Assembly (NCBI GenBank): GCA_013824715.1
Contig: PNOH01000021.1
Span: forward strand, 1 to 64,000
Direction of reading: 5' to 3'
Length of the DNA stretch: 64,000 nt
From: Odoribacter sp.
GTDB taxonomy: Bacteria; Bacteroidota; Bacteroidia; Bacteroidales; Prolixibacteraceae
The position numbers and the translations under genes are program-made. Positions 26,587 to 34,635 of the stretch are shown here, in pieces. How positions within the stretch are numbered: the first letter of the stretch is position 1; every line of letters begins with the position of its first letter. The notes beneath the pieces are model-generated. The model worked only from the letters and a program-made list of their open reading frames with translations, had not been told where the DNA came from and did not search any database.

Positions 26587-27732
26587 TTAAATTTCAGGAA
26601 TATCAACCCAACACCGTTTTGCCCAGCTTTCCAATCCCTTTTCAGCAAGCTGAACTCCTTTCGCTCCTTCATAAAGCGTCCATGGGAAAGGTTCGTCTTT
26701 GACAACATGTTTCAGGAATAATTCCCACTGAACTTTAAAGGCATTCTCATAAACTTCCTGCTCCGGAACCTTTGCCCAACCATCAAAATAGTTTATAGAT
26801 TGCGCTATATCCGGGTTCCAGACGGGTTTTGGAGTATTTCCATAGTGTTGAATGTAGCATTCACGAAGACCGGCCACTGCTGAGCCTTTGGTGCCATCAA
26901 CCTGAAGGGTCAACAAATCGTCGCGCCGAACCCTGACTGACCACGATGAATTGAAGTGCGCGATAACGCCATTCTCCAATTCAAAAGTTGCATAGGCTGA
27001 ATCATCGGCAGTACAGGCATAAGGTTTACCATTTTCATCAACCCTGTTTTTGATGTGGGTTGCACCCAGACAGGAAACAGCCTTTACTTTTCCGAATACA
27101 TTGTCCAAAACATACCTCCAGTGGCAGAGCATATCGACGATAATTCCACCGTCATCTTCTTTCCGGTAATTCCACGATGGACGCTGTGCCGGAATAGAAT
27201 CGCCTTCGAAGACCCAATATCCAAATTCTCCCCGAACCGAAAGAATTTCACCAAAAAAGTCCTGCTGAATTAAGCGTTTAAGTTTCACCATTCCGGGAAG
27301 CCATAATTTATCCTGAACAACTCCGTTTTTAAGACCGGCTTTTTTACAGATTTCATACAATTCCAAAGCAACTTCTGTACTCACCGCGATGGGTTTTTCG
27401 CAATAGATATGCTTGCCGGCTTTGACCGCCCTGCGAACAGCATCTGCTCTTCTTCCAGTGGTTTGCGCGTCGAAATAGATGATGTTTTCAGGATTGCTGA
27501 GCGCTTCATCCAGATTCGTACTCATTTTGGTGATCCCGGTGAGTTTGCATAGTTTATTCAGTTTGTCTTCATCGCGACCGATCAAAATAGGATCGGGCAT
27601 AATGGTTTCTCCGGGTCCTACCTTTACTCCGCCTTGTTTCATGATTTCAAGGATTGACCGAAGCAGGTGCTGGTTGGTTCCCATGCGGCCAGTTACCCCA
27701 TTCATGATTATTCCGACAGTATGTTGTTTCAT
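26587..27732 (-). CDS. Gfo/Idh/MocA family oxidoreductase
   Basis: A 381-residue NAD(P)-dependent dehydrogenase. The N-terminal Rossmann part (residues about 5-140) includes an atypical cofactor loop, MNGVTGRMGTNQHL, and the family hallmark YCEKPIAVS (about 113-121); the C-terminal alpha/beta domain (about 145-375) contains the substrate-side GGIIVDMLCHWRYVLDNVFG segment with the conserved His. The family oxidises or epimerises sugars and their derivatives. It starts 3 bp after the isomerase stop in a tight operon, so it should act on the isomerase product or substrate. Confidence 0.88.
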   Translation of the reverse strand: MKQHTVGIIMNGVTGRMGTNQHLLRSILEIMKQGGVKVGPGETIMPDPILIGRDEDKLNKLCKLTGITKMSTNLDEALSNPENIIYFDAQTTGRRADAVRRAVKAGKHIYCEKPIAVSTEVALELYEICKKAGLKNGVVQDKLWLPGMVKLKRLIQQDFFGEILSVRGEFGYWVFEGDSIPAQRPSWNYRKEDDGGIIVDMLCHWRYVLDNVFGKVKAVSCLGATHIKNRVDENGKPYACTADDSAYATFELENGVIAHFNSSWSVRVRRDDLLTLQVDGTKGSAVAGLRECYIQHYGNTPKPVWNPDIAQSINYFDGWAKVPEQEVYENAFKVQWELFLKHVVKDEPFPWTLYEGAKGVQLAEKGLESWAKRCWVDIPEI

Positions 27733-27735
27733 GTA

Positions 27736-28566
27736 CTAGATATTTTTATATGATGTTATAATTTGTTTCAAAAACTCCGACTGATCCATTTTCCAGTATC
27801 TGGATGAAAATATTTCAACCTCATGAAATCCCTTGAAACCGGCATTTTCAACCCAAGTCCTGATTTTTCGGATCGGGATACAACCTTCACCCACCAATCC
27901 ACGATCATTCAGAAAATCGGTGGTTGGGGTTTTCCAGTCGCAGATATGAAAAGCCAGCAAGGCGTTATTTTTACCGCAGCGTTCGATTTCCTTTTCCAGG
28001 TTTGGATCCCACCAGAGATGATACACATCAACAGCAACTCCTACCCACGGCGAGTTCAATGTTTCGGTCATGTCGTTGGCTTGTGACAAGGTGTTGATGG
28101 CCGAGCGGGCATCGGCATACATCGGATGTAGCGGCTCAATGGCCAGCTTAATGCCGGCTGCAGATGCTTCAGGAATAAGTTCAGCAATACCTTCCTGGAT
28201 TTGTTTCCGGGAATCTTCGAGTGATTGTGCCGGATCGGCTCCACAAACCAACACTATTAATTGTGTGCCAAGTTCAAAAGCTTCCTCAATGGCTTTCCGG
28301 TTATCATCGAGGGCAAGTTTTCTTTTTTCAGGATCGGTGTTTGGGAAAAAACCACCCCTGCATAATGAAACGATGGAAAGGTCGTGGTCACGAAGCATTT
28401 GACCAGTTTGCCTGATATTCCGTCCGGTTAACGCATCGCGCCAGACCGTTATTCCCTTTACACCGCTGGCCGCATAATTTTTTGCAGCGTCATTGATATT
28501 CCATGGTTTTGTGGTAATGGTGTGCACACAAAGTTTCGAAAGTTCACTGATCGGCTCGCGGTTCAT
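27736..28566 (-). CDS. Sugar phosphate isomerase/epimerase (xylose isomerase-like TIM barrel)
   Basis: A 276-residue TIM-barrel protein of the AP-endonuclease-2/xylose isomerase-like superfamily. Metal-binding residues expected on the barrel strands are visible in KLAIEPLHPMYA (Glu/His), VAVDVYHLWWD (Asp/His), AFHICDWKTP (His/Asp) and GFHEVEIFS (Glu). It overlaps the start of the GH88-like gene by 4 bp (28563-28566) and is followed 3 bp later by the Gfo/Idh gene. The tight arrangement suggests a dedicated pathway for the sugar released by the GH88-like enzyme. Specific reaction unknown. Confidence 0.86.
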   Translation of the reverse strand: MNREPISELSKLCVHTITTKPWNINDAAKNYAASGVKGITVWRDALTGRNIRQTGQMLRDHDLSIVSLCRGGFFPNTDPEKRKLALDDNRKAIEEAFELGTQLIVLVCGADPAQSLEDSRKQIQEGIAELIPEASAAGIKLAIEPLHPMYADARSAINTLSQANDMTETLNSPWVGVAVDVYHLWWDPNLEKEIERCGKNNALLAFHICDWKTPTTDFLNDRGLVGEGCIPIRKIRTWVENAGFKGFHEVEIFSSRYWKMDQSEFLKQIITSYKNI

Positions 28567-29945
28567 TTGACACAGTTAAAAAAGGTGTAATATTTTTCCT
28601 GATTGATTATCCGATGAATGTACAAACAAACTTCGCGGATGTGATAATCGCCCCACATGCTCGATTCACCAAAAGGTATTTTACTGCCTTTCGGAACAAA
28701 ATCCCAGCCGTTTGGTCGGTGATAAATGGAGTGAAGCAGCAGCCCCTGATGGTTTTCGCTGGTACTCAAATAGGGCTCATCGAGTAAGGTATTCAGCACG
28801 GTAAGTCCAGCCTGAAAATATTTTTCTCCCGATTCTGCATCTCCTTTTTCAGCTAAATATTTTCCTAAGCGCAACAATCCTTGTGCTCCAATTGCCGCTG
28901 CTGAACTGTCAACCGGCTCAAAATCATTGAATGGATTGGATGGCTTGTTCAGGTAGTCGCCCATTTTATGCAGGTTTGGCGCTCCTGAGTCCCAATATGG
29001 AATCCCGTCGGTTGGCGTATTTTCAATATAAAAATCGCAGGTCGCTTTTGTAGCTTTCAACATAATCGCTGAAAGAACCGCTTTTCCACCGAAGCCGATC
29101 AACTCACTTTCATCAATAAAATCAAGCATTTCCAGTTGCTCCGAAAATCCACACATGGCCCAGGCCAAACCTCTGGTCCAGGTAGTGAACCCGGAATAGC
29201 CCTGTTGTGAATTCGGACACCGGTAGTTCCCGTCTTTCACATTGAAAATACTTTCGTGGGCAGTGCGGCCCCAAACATCGTAATTATCGCGGCCTTCACC
29301 ATAAAATACGGCATATTTAGCTGTAGCCTGAATGTGCTGGATGGCACGTTCCAGCAGGCTGATCTTCACATCGCCTTCACCCTGAAAAACATGACCAAGC
29401 AGGTGGCTGATCATTAAAGAACGGCAGGAGCGAATGGTATCGACAAATAAGGAATGCGCGCCATTGAACGAATGTATGAAACCTCCGGAAGGAATGGTTG
29501 TCCAGCGTGAAACCTGCACTGCACCTGATATTTTCAAGGCAAGTTCATAGAAATTCTTCTCCCATTCGTTGAACGGAATTTTACCTTCACGCATTAACCG
29601 CAGCAGGTTTCCGTAGGTGCTCACATTGTTGAAGCCATGATCGTGAACCCCGGTATGGCTGACATGAGGAGCCATTTTTGAAATCGTATTCTTTCTGGCA
29701 AGCTCCAATAATTTTTGATCTTCCGAAATATCAAACTGTAGTATAGCCGATCCATACTGAAATCCCTGGGTCCATTCGGTCCACCCACGGGTTGAATACT
29801 TTCCTTCGACGGTAAAAACCGGGGAGCCTTGTGAATCATCATACTGTTTTTCAATCAGATGGATTTTCTGATCCGAAAGTTGCCAGAACCGGTTGAGTTT
29901 GCCCGAAAGTTCTTCAGGTTTAAGTTTATCGTTTATTCGCATCAT
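28563..29945 (-). CDS. GH88-type unsaturated glucuronyl hydrolase-like protein
   Basis: A 460-residue (alpha/alpha)6-barrel hydrolase without a signal peptide, so cytoplasmic. Candidate catalytic aspartates, at positions equal to the paired Asp of GH88 enzymes, are Asp102 in GVHDHGFNN and Asp169 in LFVDTIRSC; the typical TRGLAWAMCGFSE, GIPYWDSGAP and DSSAAAIGAQGLLRL segments are present. Known members hydrate and thus cleave the 4,5-unsaturated uronyl residue left by polysaccharide lyases. Two ATG codons stand in tandem at the start; either is possible. It is first in a three- to four-gene operon with isomerase, Gfo/Idh and SDR. Confidence 0.85.
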   Translation of the reverse strand: MMRINDKLKPEELSGKLNRFWQLSDQKIHLIEKQYDDSQGSPVFTVEGKYSTRGWTEWTQGFQYGSAILQFDISEDQKLLELARKNTISKMAPHVSHTGVHDHGFNNVSTYGNLLRLMREGKIPFNEWEKNFYELALKISGAVQVSRWTTIPSGGFIHSFNGAHSLFVDTIRSCRSLMISHLLGHVFQGEGDVKISLLERAIQHIQATAKYAVFYGEGRDNYDVWGRTAHESIFNVKDGNYRCPNSQQGYSGFTTWTRGLAWAMCGFSEQLEMLDFIDESELIGFGGKAVLSAIMLKATKATCDFYIENTPTDGIPYWDSGAPNLHKMGDYLNKPSNPFNDFEPVDSSAAAIGAQGLLRLGKYLAEKGDAESGEKYFQAGLTVLNTLLDEPYLSTSENHQGLLLHSIYHRPNGWDFVPKGSKIPFGESSMWGDYHIREVCLYIHRIINQEKYYTFFNCVK

Positions 29946-30043
29946 GTTAGGTTCGTTTCAGGAGCCTAATTTACGTTTATTCAGCCTCTTTTTTTAATGC
30001 TGATGTTGTTTTTTGAGAATTATAGATTGAGTCCACTCCGAAA

Positions 30044-30123
30044 AGTCATCCGATGATTCTTTTGATACTATTTGAGATAATTAAAGTCAGCTAATCAGAT
30101 GTTTATGAATTCATCGGATGACT
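30044..30123. repeat. Perfect 13-bp inverted repeat
   Basis: AGTCATCCGATGA (30044-30056) and TCATCGGATGACT (30111-30123) are exact reverse complements separated by 54 bp, in the spacer after the MDR gene and before the GH88-like gene promoter region. Function unclear; no T-run for a terminator. Confidence 0.6.
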
Positions 30124-30164
30124 AAGTCACATTACCAGTTCATATTTGGAAGCAGAAGTTATCT

Positions 30165-31124
30165 TCACATCGTTATGACTACTTTTCCTTTGTGTTCTCC
30201 TTTACCAAAAATCCTGAAAGCTTCAGAAAATTCTGTTAGTTTGTAAGGCCCATCTATCGCAGGTTTGACTTTGCCAGCTACGAATAGTTCGTTCATATAA
30301 ATTAAATCCTTGTTTGGCTTTAATGCAACGATACGTATGTGCTTTTTACTGATCATCGAAATTAACCGCCCCAGGACTAAAGCCTGAAAAAGCCTGGACA
30401 TGGAACCTCCAACGGTCACATAAATTCCATTGGGACATAAAACACGGAGATAATCGAATATCGAACGATTCGTCTTTACATCAAGGATCAGGTCATACGA
30501 CAGGCCATTTCTGGTGAAATCTTCCCGGGTATAATCAACGACATAATCAAAGCCTATTGATCGCATCATGTCCAATTTACTTGTGCGGTCAACGCCAGTT
30601 GTTTCAACCCCGTGTAATTTGGCAATCTGCACTGCAAAAGTGCCAACACCTCCACCAGCGCCATTAATCAACAGCTTTTGTCCCGGTTGAATTTTCCCTA
30701 TATCAATAAGGCCCTGTACGGCCAGCATTGCTGCCTGAGGGATTGCCGCTGCTTCGATGAAACTCATGCTGGCCGGCTTCAGCGCCAATGATTTTTCAGG
30801 AGCGCAGGTGTACTCGGCGAAGCCTCCCCAGCGACCGCTCAAATCACCATACACCTCATCACCTGTTTTAAACAGAGTTACATTTTTACCAACTGCTTCA
30901 ATTCGTCCAGCAATATCGGAGCCGAGTATTTTTTTCTTCGGTTTCAGAAGACCGTTTAGCAAGCGATTGATGAAGTCGCCTTCCATGAGGCCAAAGTCCC
31001 AATCATTTATTGATACCGCATAAATTTTTATCAAAACTTCGTCGTCCTTCGGAAAAGGTTTTTCTATTTCGTTGATCTGTAGAACTTCAGGCCCTCCGTA
31101 TTTTGTGTAAACAATTGCCTTCAA
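30165..31124 (-). CDS. MDR-family NAD(P)-dependent alcohol dehydrogenase / quinone oxidoreductase-like
   Basis: A 319-residue medium-chain dehydrogenase/reductase. The start MKAIVYTKYGGPEVL aligns with the usual family start but uses a TTG codon (31124-31122); no in-frame ATG exists upstream before a stop. GroES-like domain about 1-120, with GSDIAGRIEAVGKNV; Rossmann domain about 125-260, with LLINGAGGGVGTFAVQIAK. The zinc ligands of true alcohol dehydrogenases are not evident, so a quinone/enone reductase-type activity is more likely. It stands alone and is not part of the sugar-acid operon. Confidence 0.85.
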   Translation of the reverse strand: MKAIVYTKYGGPEVLQINEIEKPFPKDDEVLIKIYAVSINDWDFGLMEGDFINRLLNGLLKPKKKILGSDIAGRIEAVGKNVTLFKTGDEVYGDLSGRWGGFAEYTCAPEKSLALKPASMSFIEAAAIPQAAMLAVQGLIDIGKIQPGQKLLINGAGGGVGTFAVQIAKLHGVETTGVDRTSKLDMMRSIGFDYVVDYTREDFTRNGLSYDLILDVKTNRSIFDYLRVLCPNGIYVTVGGSMSRLFQALVLGRLISMISKKHIRIVALKPNKDLIYMNELFVAGKVKPAIDGPYKLTEFSEAFRIFGKGEHKGKVVITM

Positions 31125-31290
31125 GGTATTAAGATTTAATTTTTAAAAATGACGTACAACTTTCCGAATCTACACGCAGGGCAGAGCTTCCCGATGATTT
31201 TCCTGCGAATAGTTGCTTGCCACCCCGATTACCCGGGGCTAATTTTTGAGAAGCACCGAACCCCAGGTACCTTTCTATTAGGACTAGTAT

Positions 31291-32088
31291 TTAAATTAAC
31301 TTACTCACCGGAGTTAAAAAATAATGGTAATCAGTTCCATTTACAATCAGCCCTTGCAATAAGTGAATTTCTTCCGTAAAATCTGAACTTGTATCAATGA
31401 AAAAATCTCCAAAATCCTTTATTATTGATGAATCAGTCCAGATAATTGGAAATAATTTCAAGTTAGTAATCACTGCATTATTTAGATTGTTTTTGCTTTT
31501 ATCTTTGAATTTATCTAAATAACGTTGAATAAAAAAAGTGGTTAATCCATCTTTTGATTTAATTTTAACATTATCCGGATGAATGTTGATTACCTCAAGT
31601 AAAAGATATTCGCCCGTCTTATTATTTCTAAAAAGAAAATCAATTGGTTTCATATCTGGAAGCTCAACCTCTATTCTGCCAAGAGAATAATCTCTTTTTA
31701 GATAATAGTCAATTACAAAAATTTCTCCAATGCCATTAGTTGTCCTTTTCCCATCTTCGTTATCAAAGTTGCCAATAACTTGTTTAACTATAGTTCTAAG
31801 TTTTCCATGTAATTTTCTAGGAATCTGGTTCAATATCTCAGCAACGATTTTATCAATATATTTCAAAAAGGAATTAGACTCTTCATCTCCAATTTTATGC
31901 AGAAGCCAATTGTCTAAGAACATTTTGCTAAAAGTAGCATTACCCTTCTTTTCAACTTCATTTTTAATGTAATTAATCCGAGATATATATTTAACTGAAA
32001 TCTTATTCCAGATTTCGTTTTTCTCTCCAATTAATTCACAAATAGAAGGACAAAATTCTTTCAATATGCTATACAATGGCACGGTCAT
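31291..32088 (-). CDS. Hypothetical protein, possible nuclease-like fold
   Basis: A 265-residue protein with no confidently recognised domain. It is rich in Lys, Ile and Asn and more AT-rich in codon use than the neighbouring genes, which points to acquired DNA. A segment NGIGEIFVIDYYL followed by IEVELPDMKPIDFLFRN and EYLLLEVINIH resembles the Glu...Asp...Glu-x spacing of PD-(D/E)XK nucleases, although the expected Lys is replaced. It lies just outside the HicAB islet. Restriction/defence function is a guess only. An exact -7 box (TAAATTTG on the minus strand) stands at 32135-32128. Confidence 0.6.
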   Translation of the reverse strand: MTVPLYSILKEFCPSICELIGEKNEIWNKISVKYISRINYIKNEVEKKGNATFSKMFLDNWLLHKIGDEESNSFLKYIDKIVAEILNQIPRKLHGKLRTIVKQVIGNFDNEDGKRTTNGIGEIFVIDYYLKRDYSLGRIEVELPDMKPIDFLFRNNKTGEYLLLEVINIHPDNVKIKSKDGLTTFFIQRYLDKFKDKSKNNLNNAVITNLKLFPIIWTDSSIIKDFGDFFIDTSSDFTEEIHLLQGLIVNGTDYHYFLTPVSKLI

Positions 32089-32338
32089 AATATTGGTGCT
32101 TACTTCAGTAATTTACGCATAGTAATCCAAATTTAAGAATATTATCCGATCACCATATTATGGATAATAATAATTTTAAGTAATTGAAAATTAATTTTTT
32201 GTGATTTCGAAACTGAATGGTTTACCGCTGTGTTTCAGTAGCGTAGCACTATTATAAAACAATACAAAATTAGAAGATACTGACCTGTAATTTGAAGAAA
32301 AAACCTCTAAGACTGATCTAACAGCGTTCCAGAGGTAT

Positions 32339-32430
32339 AAAAAAAACGCTTACAATTTTTACCTTGTAAGCGCCTGATTGGTTGGTCGGTCTGCTGGGAT
32401 TCGAACCCAGGGCCCGCTGATCAGGAGTCA
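32339..32430 (-). pseudogene. Truncated tRNA 3' half plus terminator (duplicate of the tRNA-Lys end)
   Basis: Bases 32347-32430 match 33450-33533 at 78 of 84 positions without gaps. The segment contains the terminator hairpin (CGCTTACAA/TTGTAAGCG), the encoded CCA, the 3' acceptor strand, T-arm, variable loop and half the anticodon arm of a tRNA; homology stops at the anticodon stem and the 5' half is absent. The T-stem has two compensating changes (CTGGG/CCCAG in place of CAGGG/CCCTG) and the anticodon position reads CCT instead of CTT. It cannot form a tRNA. Confidence 0.85.
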
Positions 32431-32549
32431 TATTTTTTGATACGAATCAATGAAAGTTAAAATGCTTTCATGATAGTATTTAAAGAGAATTAACTTTGCT
32501 GATAAAGGTCGTTAAGTGGGGATAGGTAAATAAAAAATCGAATATCAAT

Positions 32550-32580
32550 TTTGAAAATGGTATATATTTATATACCTTTA
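32550..32580 (+). promoter_or_regulatory. hicAB promoter with palindromic operator in the spacer
   Basis: TTTG (32550-32553), exactly 19 nt, then TACCTTTA (32573-32580) match the Bacteroidota promoter consensus. The perfect palindrome GGTATATA-TT-TATATACC (32559-32576) covers the spacer and part of the -7 box, a natural operator for autorepression by the HicB DNA-binding domain. Confidence 0.7.
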
Positions 32581-32598
32581 CGCCATAAAACACAAAAG

Positions 32599-32691
32599 AT
32601 GAAACGAGTCATGAGACGTAATCTCACAGTCGCACGATCCCGAGTACTTGGGATGGCGAGTTCCATGTGGCAATTAAAAAACAAATTATAA
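32599..32691 (+). CDS. Possible 30-residue small ORF upstream of hicA
   Basis: An ATG 18 bp after the promoter opens a 30-codon frame (peptide begins MKRVMRRNLTVARSRV, ends QLKNKL) that stops 4 bp before the hicA ATG. It is basic (Arg/Lys-rich). A hairpin ATCCC/GGGAT lies inside it. It may be a translated leader coupling hicA expression, a small third component, or a chance frame; nothing known matches it. Confidence 0.4.
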   Translation: MKRVMRRNLTVARSRVLGMASSMWQLKNKL

Positions 32692-32695
32692 TCAC

Positions 32696-32878
32696 ATGAA
32701 ATATTCAGAGTTTCACAGAAAGATTATACGGAATGGGTGGAAATTTAGCCATGCCGATGGAAGCCACTATTTTTATACAAAAGAAGGAATTCTTTCAGAG
32801 CCTGTACCCTATCATGGGAGCAAAGAGTTTTACGAACCGTTAAGAAAGAAAATTGCAAAGAACATGGGGCTTAAATAA
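32696..32878 (+). CDS. hicA: HicA family toxin (mRNA interferase)
   Basis: A 60-residue dsRNA-binding-fold toxin. The family pattern is complete: MKYSEFHRKIIRNGWKF, then the catalytic His in DGSHYFYTKEG (His25), then VPYHGSKEF and the C-terminal KKIAKNMGL. HicA cleaves mRNAs when not neutralised by HicB. It is 27 bp upstream of hicB, in the normal toxin-first order, inside an islet bordered by two tRNA-end copies. Confidence 0.9.
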   Translation: MKYSEFHRKIIRNGWKFSHADGSHYFYTKEGILSEPVPYHGSKEFYEPLRKKIAKNMGLK

Positions 32879-32905
32879 CCACACTCTTTAAAAAAAATTA
32901 CGAAC

Positions 32906-33316
32906 ATGGAAAAATTAATTATTCAAATCGGAGCAAGTTCCGATCATTTTGGCGGTTTTGCTGTAAATGTTGACGGAATTAATGGAGCTGGAAACACTGT
33001 TGAAGAATGTAAAGCCAACATATTAGAGGGCTTAAAACTAATGATTAGTTATAGCAGCAAAAGTTATTGCAAAGCTCCTCAGTGGCTGGTTGACAGTGAA
33101 TACGAAATTGAATATCAGTACGACATTCAAAGTATCCTAAGTTACTATGCCAATGTATTTACCAAACCTGCCCTTGAAAGGCTGACAGGTATCAATCAAA
33201 AACAACTTCACCACTACGCCACCGGCCTTAAAAAGCCGCGCGAACCCCAACGAAAGAAAATTGAACAGGCGTTGCACCGTCTGGGCAGTGAGTTAATGTC
33301 CGTTCGTTTCGTTTGA
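32906..33316 (+). CDS. hicB: HicB family antitoxin with C-terminal HTH
   Basis: A 136-residue antitoxin. The N-terminal degenerate RNase H-like HicB domain (about 5-60, GGFAVNVDGINGAGNTVEECKANI) binds and blocks HicA; the C-terminal part (about 80-130, LERLTGINQKQLHHYATGLKKPREPQRKKIEQALHRLG) is an XRE-like helix-turn-helix for autoregulation, presumably on the palindrome at 32559-32576. Length is usual for the HTH-carrying class. Confidence 0.9.
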   Translation: MEKLIIQIGASSDHFGGFAVNVDGINGAGNTVEECKANILEGLKLMISYSSKSYCKAPQWLVDSEYEIEYQYDIQSILSYYANVFTKPALERLTGINQKQLHHYATGLKKPREPQRKKIEQALHRLGSELMSVRFV

Positions 33317-33449
33317 TATGGTTTTGCATTTTTATCAATGGCCACTGCTATAACGAATTAAGCCTGGAAATATGCCCGGCTTTTTTTAAATTAATCAAAA
33401 TTGACAAAAACGGGGATTGAGTGTTTCAAATCGTGTATCAATAAAAAAA

Positions 33450-33475
33450 CGCTTACAAATTTCACCTTGTAAGCG
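33450..33475 (-). terminator. Intrinsic terminator of tRNA-Lys
   Basis: CGCTTACAA (33450-33458) pairs with TTGTAAGCG (33467-33475); on the minus strand seven T residues follow. The same hairpin accompanies the truncated tRNA copy at 32347-32372. Confidence 0.85.
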
Positions 33476-33485
33476 CCTGATTGGT

Positions 33486-33561
<76 letters not shown>

Positions 33562-33721
33562 AATCGGCGACAAAAGTAACAGATTGTTTGGCATTTTCAA
33601 AAATCGGCTCCGAAAATGGCAATTATTTGTTTTGATCAAAGAATTTGATGTTAACTGCCTTTTATGTTATACCGGTTCGGTGAAATAAGTCTATCTTCGC
33701 GCTTCATTTTACAAAAATTGT

Positions 33722-34633
33722 ATGGGGCACTATGGTGGTGAGATTGCTGCGTTGTTGACTGCCGTCTTTTGGACGGTAACAAGTCTTTCATTCGAATCCG
33801 CAGGCAAAAAAATTGGATCGCTTCAGGTCAATCTTATTCGTTTGGTAGTTGCATTTTTCATTTACGGAGTGGTAAATTATTTCAGGAGAGGCCTGATTTT
33901 ACCATTGGATGCCAGTGCCGAAAGTTGGTTATGGCTGGCTGCATCAGGAGTGGTTGGCTTTGTTATCGGCGATTTGCTTCTTTTTCAGTCGTTTGTTGTC
34001 ATCGGTGCACGAATTGCCATGTTGATCATGGCGCTGACTCCTCCTATTACAGCCTTCATGGGCTGGATGATTTTAGGGGAGGTTCTGAGTCCCATGAATT
34101 GGGTCGGTATGATTGTCACCCTGACCGGAATTTCAATCGTTATCCTGAAGCGCGAAAAACACGAAGATTCTTTATCGAAAAAGCATAAGATAACGACCAG
34201 TTATAGTATCAAAGGAATTTTACTGGCATTTGGGGGAGCCATTGGTCAGGGCGTTGGCCTGGTACTGAGCAAAAAGGGGATGGGCGAATATGATGCCTTT
34301 GCAGCATCGCACATTCGGGTAATAACGGGCATGATTGGATTTGCCATCATTATCCTGTTTACCAAACGATATGGGAAAGTATGGAAAGCGCTACATCATA
34401 AATCTGCCATGAAACGGGTAGCGTTGGGATCAGTTTTCGGGCCTTTTCTGGGCGTTTCATTTTCGCTGCTCGCCATTCAGCACACCCAGGCCGGTATTGC
34501 AGCTACTATCATGTCCATTGTTCCTGTACTAATCATTCCTCCTGCAATTTTCCTTTTTCATGAAAAGGTAAACTGGAAGGAAATTATTGGAGCCATGATA
34601 ACTGTTGGGGGTGTGGCCATTTTCTTTTTATAG
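33722..34633 (+). CDS. EamA/DMT family inner-membrane transporter
   Basis: A 303-residue integral membrane protein with two tandem EamA domains (about 5-145 and 165-300) and ten predicted hydrophobic helices, the usual drug/metabolite transporter layout. The first half ends in ILGEVLSPMNWVGMIVTLTGI, repeated in similar form as FHEKVNWKEIIGAMITVGGVAIF at the C-terminus. Substrate is not visible. It is convergent with the creatininase-like gene, with only 2 bp between stops. Confidence 0.9.
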   Translation: MGHYGGEIAALLTAVFWTVTSLSFESAGKKIGSLQVNLIRLVVAFFIYGVVNYFRRGLILPLDASAESWLWLAASGVVGFVIGDLLLFQSFVVIGARIAMLIMALTPPITAFMGWMILGEVLSPMNWVGMIVTLTGISIVILKREKHEDSLSKKHKITTSYSIKGILLAFGGAIGQGVGLVLSKKGMGEYDAFAASHIRVITGMIGFAIIILFTKRYGKVWKALHHKSAMKRVALGSVFGPFLGVSFSLLAIQHTQAGIAATIMSIVPVLIIPPAIFLFHEKVNWKEIIGAMITVGGVAIFFL

Positions 34634-34635
34634 TT

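Noticed and set aside
32391..32430. Second tRNA gene with anticodon CCT
   Set aside because: Only the 3' half exists; the D-arm and 5' acceptor strand are missing, so it is a fragment.
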